Assembly: GCA_009760855.2 (NCBI GenBank)
Contig: WPIO01000058.1
Span: 535,001-599,000, forward strand
Direction: 5' to 3'
From: Cristatella mucedo
Taxonomy: Eukaryota > Bryozoa > Phylactolaemata > Cristatellidae
DNA length: 64,000 bases
Position 1 is the first letter of the stretch; each line of letters begins with the position of its first letter. Positions 55,858-64,000 of this stretch are shown piece by piece. The position numbers were made by a program, and so were the translations under genes. The notes beneath the pieces were generated by a model that worked only from the letters and a program-made list of their open reading frames with translations, was not told the origin of the DNA and made no database searches.

Positions 55858-57049
55858 CTGTCGCGTCTCTCACAACCTGCAGGGCGTCTATAGCTGCATC
55901 CGCTGCTACTGCCACAGCCTTGCACAGCCCACACGTGATCTTGCCACAGCCACTCTTCCTGTGAGGAGCTCTTCTTTCCGTAGTGCTTCTGTGCATATTT
56001 GAAGTGTAGAGCGACAGACCAAGCAGCTCCAAACGACAGACCACTTCCAATACCAGGTCTACCCTGCGGCTCTATGCTGACTCAAGCACATGCAATACAG
56101 TCGGACATATCTAAATCAAACTGACACGCGAGTGATGCCGCAGTTAATAGGACTTTGAGCTACTCGTTAGGCGTCCTCACCGCCATTTTAGAGTACACGT
56201 AGTAATTCATCAATCCTTCCAGTCTGCCTCGTCGTTGCGTAAGCACCGCAAAAAGGTCGTCGATATTGACTCGTGTACGAATGCAGGAGTTGGCCACACA
56301 GCAATCGCTTAATTGACAAACGAAGTCAGTTTTCCCTATTCGTAAAACGTACCTCGTTTCCCTGCGTGCAGCGGTGGTCGGTAAATGTCACTCCATTATT
56401 TTTCAATACAATAACTTGAAGCATATTTCAACTTATTACTAAAGGCTCATTGCATCGTTACGCACACGCACTTTTAAATTCACAAAGTCTTCGTCTGCGG
56501 GCAAGGGTTGCAGTCAATATCCTAAAAATTGCCGCGGTTGAATTAATTTACGTAGTTTCTCATTTCTTTTTCTGTGCGTTCACGAAACCTCATGCGCAGC
56601 TTCATGCGCTGAATTTCGCCGTTCATTCGCTAGTTAATCTTGTTAATCTACTCACTGATTGAAAAGCTTCATGCGAAGGCCGTGCCACGAAATTGAACGC
56701 GTATTAAATATTTTGACTGCTATTTTAGCCAGATGATGGAAGCGCTAGAGATCATTAGCGATTATTTATTAGCATCTTAGGTGAACTGCCTTTGTCATAA
56801 GTACACACTAGTCGTACTCTGGGTTTCGAGTGCATGAGTTGTAACCACTGGCTGGTGTTCTACAGCGGTTGCCTTAAGTAGCTGTCAAATGGTCAATTCG
56901 GCGACTCTGCCCTACGGACGTGGGCTCGTTATACTAAGGTATTCTATTAAGGGAAATCTTGGTTGCTTCCGTGCTACTGCTAATGTCAGCAAGCTTGCTT
57001 GTACCGGGACAGCGTCTGCGAGTCGCTGACTGTACTTTGCGGCGCCAGG
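55858..57049. other. HCN-B 3' flank
   Basis: The 3' UTR must start here. No AATAAA was found close to the stop; AATACAATAA near 56405 is a weak candidate polyadenylation signal. Confidence 0.35.
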
Positions 57050-57480
57050 TTTAACAGTATTTCCCAAGCGTCGGCAATGAGTAAAACCTTTACGATTGCT
57101 ACGTTTGTGGCAAAAGGGTTTTTGGCTCAGAAGCAGCTAATACTCGGTTACAGAAGCACGAGGAGAAGTTTGGTGGGACCATTTGTATGCACTTACATGG
57201 TAGCTTTGCCGGTACTGTACCGGTACTTGAAATCGATCCTTTGCTTGACTGGTAGCCAGTGCAGGTCGGCGACAAGTGATGTGATGTGGCAACTGCGACG
57301 CTCACAACAGATATGAGTTGAGAGAGTTCGATGGGTGCAAGGCAGGGAGGAATAAAAGCACGGGTGCAGCTGTATGCTATTTGCATGCAAATGAAGACCT
57401 AGATTGTTCTTCGCAATTACAGCGGCAAGACCAATGACGGCCGGTCGCAATGAAGGATTTTGGCAGGACTCTGAACCTTT
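57050..57480 (-). mobile_element. LINE-B fragment with internal deletion
   Basis: Reverse strand encodes CERRSCHITSLVADLHWLPV and, out of order with an intervening deletion, VIAKNNLGLHLHANS-like codons of the RT. Confidence 0.7.
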
Positions 57481-57617
57481 TAATGAAAACAAGGTTAGAC
57501 AGCCAGGAAGAAGTCAGTAGATCGCAGCCACAAAAAAGTAGTCATTGATGGGGACCTGATTGCAATTGTTTACCAATGGGGACCTGATTGCAATGCAGAT
57601 TGTATAATTGTGCTAGC

Positions 57618-57806
57618 CAGTGGTTCTCAACCTTACTAATGCCGCGACCATTTAATACACTTTCTCACGTTTTGGTGACCCCCAACCATACAATTATTGA
57701 ATGCAAAATGTGGAAATGCGTGTTTTTCGATTGTCTTAGGCGACCGCTATGAAAGGGTCGTTCGATCACAAAAAAGAGGTCGCGAACCACAGGTTGAGAA
57801 CTCGTG
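57618..57806. mobile_element. SPIN/URR1-like hAT MITE
   Basis: The left end CAGTGGTTCTCAACCTTACT and the right end AGGTTGAGAACTCGTG form terminal inverted repeats. Inside are GCCGCGACCATTTAATACAC, TTTTGGTGACCCCCAACCAT, CGATTGTCTTAGGCGACCGC and TGAAAGGGTCGTTCGATCAC, then GAGGTCGCGAACCACAGG. This order matches SPIN/URR1-type non-autonomous hAT elements as I remember them. Flanks TGCTAGC and TGCTAAGC look like a damaged 8-bp duplication. Confidence 0.8.
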
Positions 57807-58369
57807 TGCTAAGCAATTCGCGAGCAGTGACAGGTACCTGATACAGCGAGCCCATCGGATGCACATACCTGGGTAGCACAGCGGAGAGGCAAGTATCACA
57901 CTCTTCACTACCCACCTCGTTAGTAGCAAAGCCACCAGTCTAGCCTAGCCGAGTGTAAGCACTAAAAATTGCTTTCTACTGGCCATAGCGCCATAAAATT
58001 TCGACGGGCAATAAACTACCCGCAACGCGTTTTAAGCGAGGCCAAAGGGCTATACATTGGCCACGAAACGAATGACAAGATCATAAACGGCTACAGCTAC
58101 ACAAATGAATGTAATTTAGTTTAATTTTCACCGGCCATAATCAGCCACATTTCTCCCTTAAGCTAAAGCTCAATCGCAGAAAAATTGAGGTAGGCATGGA
58201 GGCCTTGGCAATCAAAGCGCTCTGGCCCTGCAAAAACTCAGGCCGCATTCATCCTTGACGTTCACATCTGAAGGCTAAGTCGCAGCCGCAAGGAGGCACG
58301 CCAGCACACAGCACGTATTCCCAGCACCGCATTAACTAATGGAGCCCCTTAAGAGCTGTCAAGTCAAAC

Positions 58370-59175
58370 GTGTGGGTTATCGGTGTCGCCTACCGCGACG
58401 AACAGCCAGACCAGCTCCCCTGCATTGATCGAGTATCCACCGCCATGCCGTCGGTAAAAAACTGCCTTTTTTCCACTGCCAAGCTGTGTGCACTCCGAGA
58501 CAATCCAATGTGCACCCGCCCATGTGGGTGCACAACATACTTCTCCACCGCACCAACCACCTCTTGCGCATCTCCGTCGGCCGCGGTGGCGGGCACCTCG
58601 CGCCTATCATCCGCCGCGGATGCCTCGAGACATATCTTCATTGCGGATGTCTCACGGACCGAGGCAGGCGCCGCCCTGCAGGTCGCCTATCTGGCAGCCA
58701 CCGCCGTCTCGCCGGCCGCTGCCTTTCCGGCCGCCTTCACCTCACAGACGGTCCCCTCGCAGACGGCCGCCGTGCCCGCGGTCGCCTCTCTCATGGTCAC
58801 CGCACAAACCGATGCCTCGCTGACCACCGCCCCATTGACCGCCGTCTCTCGCTCTAGCGACGTTGCCGTAATCGGTTCCGTCGCCAGCAGCTCCTGCCGC
58901 GCCGCACCCGTCACCTCCAGCGTTACATCTGGCGTCTTCCTGGCCTGCAGACAGTTCGACCGCCTATGTCTTTCCTTACATTGCGGGACGCCGCAATTAT
59001 CACGGCGCGAACCTTGGCGTAGTCGTCCTGCGCGGCGACTGGAACGCTGGCTGCGGCCACGAAGGCGCCGCCTTGCATAGCAAGTATCCAATGCGCTCAC
59101 CACGGGCGCCCGGGTTTTTGCGCTTCTGCTGGATTCACCATCCGAAATCCAGCAGCCAGCCGACGAAGTTAGCAT
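58370..59175 (-). other. GC-rich coding-like block, possible BEL/Pao gag remnant
   Basis: On the reverse strand one frame is open from 59175 to 58687 and again from 58641 to 58390 with a stop between. It contains NCGVPQCKERHRRSNC (C-x4-C-x3-H), the spacing seen in BEL/Pao Gag second knuckles, followed by an alanine/valine/glutamate-rich imperfect repeat (EATAGTAAVCEGTVCEV). The forward strand is also open for 236 codons, so composition alone explains much of the openness. No protease or RT was found beside it. Confidence 0.25.
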
Positions 59176-59739
59176 CGCTGAAAGTCAAGCAAAGCATTAT
59201 CCAGACCGAAATAATTTAAAGTAAGGAAATAAATTAAGCTCAGTCACAAGTACCGACCAGAATAGATTTCCTCGCTCTGCCAATAGCCCCGGGCTTGGCT
59301 GCTCTTCAAACACAACTTTTCGACTGCATCCGACTCACAAGTCAACCCCGAACGCCTCAGGCGCCGTTATATCCCTCAACCCGTGACTCATCCCTTTACC
59401 AGTCCATACTCCAAGATAAAAAGGCGAATTGCGTCATCTATGATCGCGGGTCATTGACTGGCCACAGCACGAATAACAAGACCATAAATGGTCACCGGCC
59501 ATAAGTCAGCCTCACTTGCACCATCCACGCCATGCTTCAATTGGCGCACGCATAAATTCTTTTACATCGTACCTCAGTGTTGTCACCCACGAAATATTGC
59601 TCATCCCCATAACAAATTCGACCATCAGATGCAGTTAATTTTGAAAGAAGTCTCGAAATACTGTCTCAAATCTAATGTCAACCACACTAGCTTACTAGCT
59701 ACGGGAAAATCTAGGTCTCCTCCTCTAAAATAACCTGTG

Positions 59740-61370
59740 AATCGCAAAACCTCAAGATCCTTGACATCGATGCTACCCGTGCGAGAATGCCTGCTTCACC
59801 TCTGCTGCTCAGTCCTCCCGCCAATCTGTCCTCATTGGTAAATAGCTACAACACAACACTAGCTGACACGCTCGACGAGTTTGCACCTCTGACCTAAGCT
59901 CACTGTGCGCCCTCGCACAGACGGCCTATGGTTTACCACAGACATTAAACTTGCCAGGCCGACTAAGCCCAAGCTTGAAAAAAAAGCATAGAAAAGATCA
60001 GGACTGACTGTCCATTGAAAGGCATACGAGGACTACTGCAGGTCGTACCAATCGATCCTAGAAAAGACCAAGTCTGGCTTCTATGAAAACATTGTTGAAC
60101 CACAGATGCACAATGCAAAAATGCTGATGCCGACGACCAACCATCTCCTCAACCACTCCGAGATTAGCTCCTTCCTGCTGATCCTTGTGATGATCTAGCC
60201 AATCGCTTCTCTCGATTCTTTGTGCAGAAGATAGACAAGATCAGGCACTCCATCCCGGCTAACCCCCTAAAATGCTGTCCCTCAATTGCTGGCCGACCCT
60301 CAATGTCTACATTAAAGCAGGTCACTAGTGATCTCGTCCTGAAATTCATATCCAAATCAAAGAAGACAACGAGTCCTTTGGACCCTGTTCCCGCTGTCCT
60401 GCTCCTACGTTGCATTGAACTGCTGCTACCATGCATGACTAACATCATTATTATGTCCTTAGCCTCAGGTTATGTCCCAGCACCTTCCAAAAAAGCTGTA
60501 GTCAGGCCACTTCTCAAGAAAGTGACACTAGGCCAAGAGAAATTGAGCAACTAGCGCCCAGTCTCCACTCTACCATTCCTATAAAAGCGACTGGAACTAG
60601 TCATGGCGGAACAGCTGAAATCATATATTGAAACTTAAAAACTTGCTAGTAACTTCCATTCTAGCTTTAGGGCTAATAACTCAACAGAATAAGCATTGTC
60701 TAGGGTGTACAACGACCTACTCAGGATTGCAGACATGGGTAGTGTCTCTGCTTGTTTTGCTCGATCTTTCGGCAGCTTTTGATACTACCGATCACAAAGT
60801 TCTTCTAGAGCGCCTCTCATCTCGCCTGGGCATCACTGGCACTGATCTTCAGTGGTTCAGGTCCTATCTCAGTGGGAGACTCAAGAGTGTTGACGTGAAT
60901 GGACAAAGATCATCCGAGGTAGCTCTGAAATATGGGGTACCTCAGGGCTCCGTGCTAGATCCGGTTCTTTTCACGGTTTATACTCTCTCTCTTGCTGATG
61001 TGATTGCCAAGCACAATCTAGATAAATTGAATGACGATAAAGGCAATTTACTCGTTATGGGGAAAAAAATTGTGACTCGGAAACTAGAAAGCTTAAGGCT
61101 CAGAGTCGGCTCTTCCAGCATATCTCGTATGGCATCTGCACGAAATACAGCTGTCTTGTTCTTATGTGACCTTTCACTCGACAACCAAATCAGCTCCACA
61201 GTCAAGTCTGCCTAATTTCAGCTGCATAGCAATGACGAAAATCGGGCTAGCTTAGGCAGGAAAACTACATCCAACTTGGTCCATGCATTTGTGACATCAC
61301 GTCTCGACTTATATAAATCATTGCTTGCTGGTCTACCGGCTTATGCAATCGGGTGCCACAGTTAGTGCAA
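59740..61370 (+). mobile_element. LINE-B with deletion across the RT active site
   Basis: The linker (59750-60000), RT N-terminus (60222-60554) and RT middle ORF (60628-61215, DLSAAFDTTDHKVLLERL and GVPQGSVLDPVLFTVYTL) match LINE-B. At about 61020 VIAKHNLD joins directly to KLNDDKGNLLVMG, removing the stretch that holds the YADD box. The copy stops near 61370 without a 3' tail. Remains of the endonuclease may extend to about 59530. Confidence 0.82.
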
Positions 61371-61744
61371 AACTCAAATCGCAGTTGGTTCCAAGACTCG
61401 GAATTCTGCTCCTGAATTCGGTCTCATGCTGAAGTTGGAAGGCCTCTAAACAGACTCCAATTGCGTGTTAAATTTTGAGCAGCTAGTCTCCTCGATAACG
61501 ACGTCCACAAAAATCCGCGTGACCGCGGACTGGGTTGCAACCGATGTCTTGGATCGCAAGTACTTCTTGGCACATGCGCTTAGCGGCAGCTTCCTTACTT
61601 GACATAAGCATCAATCGGCCTGCACTGTTTCCTAAACACACATCGTCGCCTATTGCCGGCGAATTCGACTTGCACGAGCGCACAAAGGCTGTCCGCATGG
61701 GTGCCAGAGCGCATTGTGGCACTCCTGTTTACTCCGTCCTTTAA

Positions 61745-62450
61745 GGCGTGCTCGCTCTAAAGCAGGCAAGCAGCCGCCAATTATTAGCGCATTGCGCTGA
61801 CGGAGAGCGAGCGCCGGCTTGAAGCCCGGAGCCTCGTCCGCCGCCGCCTCCGCCGCCGCTGCCGCCGCCACCGCCGCCGCTGCCGCCGCCGCCTAGCCGA
61901 GAAACGTGGTAGCGCGGAACCCGTCGGCCTAGGTAAGTGGCCCAGCGGTTACCCCTGAACGCTCGGCCGCTGCACGCCGACACCCTGTACCGCTCTGACG
62001 GGTGTTTCGTAGAAGGCGGCGGCATTGGAGCTGCATCGCCGCTTTTAAGCTGCTGCCGCAGCCGCTCTCAGCGGCCGTCGAGCAGCCAATGCGGCCCTCG
62101 AGCGCGCCGCGCGGCGTCGAGAGCCGACTGGCCGCGTCAGCGAGCCGGCGGTCGGCAAGAAGAGGAAGCCAGGCCGATCGCGCCGCTGCGGCAAGGTCAG
62201 CGGCAGTTTCGGCTTCTGCGTCCGGTGCGATTCGAGCGGCCGAGCGGAGACTGGCCGGACGTGCGGCGTCTGGCTGCCGAGCGACGCTCGCTCTAGCCCG
62301 CGCCCAAGTGCGCTCAGCGGCGCGCTCGGGCGCGCCGACGGCTCTCCGAAGACCGGAGGCGCGAAGGGCGCCGACGTCGCGCAAGTTCCCCGGACGCTTT
62401 CGGCGTCTCTGCTTTCTCTCTTGCCTTAGGCTATGCTGGCGTGTTTGAGC
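61745..62450. promoter_or_regulatory. Second CpG island, orphan
   Basis: CpG- and GC-dense block in moderate-GC surroundings with an imperfect (GCC)n tract at its left part. Similar in texture to the HCN-B promoter island, but no coding exon was recognised in or after it. It may be the promoter or first exon of a gene outside the window. Confidence 0.4.
61837..61893. repeat. Imperfect (GCC)n repeat
   Basis: CCG/GCC triplets with CTG and CCA interruptions at the left edge of the second CpG island. Confidence 0.85.
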
Positions 62451-62489
62451 AGAAGTGGTTGGGGCGGGTGTCAGCGGGCTGACAGCCTC

Positions 62490-62595
62490 ATTTGCATAGC
62501 GGCAGAAGAGCCTTAATGGCTATCATCGCCGCTTGCAGTTGGCAATAAAGGACCGCCCACGGCAGGATTTGAACCCACAACAACCTCCATCGCCA
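62490..62595 (-). mobile_element. SINE-2 copy, partial
   Basis: GCAGAAGAGCCTTAATGGCT, GCCGCTTGCAGTTGGCAATA, CCGCCCACGGCAGGATTTGA and ACCC: body and box B in reverse; the head is missing. Confidence 0.75.
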
Positions 62596-64000
62596 AAAGC
62601 TCTTTCTAAAGGTATCTTTTGTCTGGCCGTTCTGCGAGGCTAGACTGAATCAACCGAGAGCGATGCGACTCTTAGTATTAGGACCGTTGGGTAACACTCT
62701 ACGGCAGCTGTTATTAGGTCACGCCAATTTACCAAGTTATCTCGCTGACCTTAATCAAATACTTGGTAATTCCAAGCTGGTGGACTCGAAAGGCTACAAA
62801 GGCTTTAGTTCATTTTAAAGAGACTGACTCAGAAGGAAAGTCGTCCGGTAACCCCCCCCCCACCGAACTCTCTCCCTTTTGGCGGTCGGAAGCAAGATCG
62901 AGATACAGAACGCGAATTCGCTCTCCGAAAGCGCCGCTGAAAAGGCGCTTCACGCACCACAAAAATTGCAGCCTCTCTTTTGGTCATCTAGAATTTCAGC
63001 GTCTCTTAGCGTGCCGCCTGACTGCCTTTTAAGGCTTTGCGTAAAAAGAATGCGGAGTGCCTAATTAGGAGAGCCTAAAGCTGCCAACCGACGGCGAGAT
63101 GCCGGACGCTAGTTCATTTAGCGCCGCCTATAAAGAAAATCGATTGCGCCTTCTTGGGAAACCCTTGAAGCTGCGGGCCCACGGCATGGCGCCTGCACGG
63201 GGGTTTTTTCCAACTCCGAACAGGCAGGTGTGCAACATTGGTCAAGTGCCCGACTCCGCGCTCCGCCGAAGACACGCCGCCCAACCGACCCTTTAGATCT
63301 GCCGCAAACGAGATCGCTATTTCCATTTTCATAGCCTGAAGCCTCGCGCTCCGTGCGCCCCGCCTGATAGCACTCTTGTGCCTATCTAGAAACACTAGCT
63401 TTTTAGCCACTCTACACAAATTAGATCGCTTTAAAATTAATTATGGCCACCTCTAAAGACCGAATCAACGCGAGCACCCAAAGCGCACCGTCCCCAGTCG
63501 TTTCAGCGCCTAATTGAAAAAGGATTGCAACTCACGTGAAGAAGCTTCTCAAAGTTACGCACCCTAAGAATTCGGCGAAAAGACTCGACGAAAGACTCGA
63601 TGCCATTATGATTTTTTTCTTAATTTGGAGTGTCACGGCCGGCGAGACGCCGCGAGCGCTCGTCCGGTGAATCGTAATTCAAGAACACAAGCTGGTTCAA
63701 TGTTTGGGTCATAATATAAGTTCGCCTTGTTTAACTTGCCTACAAGTCATCAAGCAAACGCACGAAACATAATACAAACACAGGCCTATAAAATGAACAG
63801 ACTCATTAGTGGCGATTTCTGGGAACGGATTCAAACAGGCGACAGTCATTAAGCGACCGAGTTCGCTGTTGTTGCCTGCTTATGGTTACTTCAGTTTGTA
63901 TTGCAGAGGCATGCGGTTACGATAAAGTTTGGAATCAATTTTCATCCTAAGCTAATGAGCATTTTTTCTTCCAAGTAACGGTTTATTGTGGAGTTACAAT
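62596..64000. other. Right end of the window
   Basis: Moderate GC, overlapping short ORFs in several frames, no motif recognised. An inverted repeat around GCGCCGCTGAAAAGGCGC occurs near 62930. Confidence 0.4.

Noticed and set aside
63985-64000. GTGGAGTTACAAT at the right edge resembling the LINE-A 3' end
   Set aside because: Only about 13 bases match; too short to call.

Overview
The window is animal nuclear DNA: interrupted genes with GT-AG introns, CpG-rich promoter-like blocks, and many decayed non-LTR retrotransposons, tRNA-derived SINEs and DNA transposons. The genes and repeats fit an invertebrate metazoan. The channel proteins are too diverged from vertebrate HCN to be vertebrate, and I cannot fix the phylum. 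Nothing prokaryotic is present (no operons, CRISPR arrays or insertion sequences).

The only cellular genes I can support are two tandem, same-strand paralogues of an HCN-type channel (hyperpolarisation-activated, cyclic-nucleotide-modulated cation channel). HCN-B (37754-55857, 9 coding exons, all junctions GT-AG and in phase) encodes an intact 638-residue protein: HCN N-terminal motif, S1-S6, a GYG filter, C-linker and a cyclic-nucleotide-binding domain (CNBD). It starts beside a CpG island and is GC-rich in codon use. HCN-A (about 2507-21763) has the same nine exons with nearly the same lengths and phases, but AT-rich codons. It shows decay: a frame change in exon 1, a proline in S4, two GC donor sites, an exon 7 with neither AG nor GT at its borders, and loss of the cAMP-phosphate arginine. 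Its pore exon is nonetheless well conserved. It is either a recently dying paralogue or a strongly modified one. In both copies the HCN filter cysteine is replaced by glycine.

The rest is mostly transposon debris. LINE-A is a CR1/L2-like element (largest copy 34215-36204, with a 460-codon RT ORF). LINE-B is a second RT family ending in a hairpin followed by an (ATT)n-like tail. SINE-1 has a tRNA head and shares the LINE-B tail. SINE-2 is a second tRNA-derived family; one copy lies inside LINE-A with a 10-bp target-site duplication. There is a BED-finger hAT transposase relic (14743-16560), a Tigger/pogo-like terminus (to 18718) and a SPIN-like hAT MITE (57618-57806).

Layout: 1-2.5 kb LINE debris; 2.5-21.8 kb HCN-A with large TE-filled introns; 21.8-36.3 kb intergenic, almost all LINE/SINE nests; 36.3-37.75 kb CpG island; 37.75-55.86 kb HCN-B; 55.9-64 kb intergenic with the SPIN-like element, a GC-rich possible BEL/Pao gag remnant, another LINE-B and a second, orphan CpG island (61.75-62.45 kb) that may serve a gene beyond the right edge.
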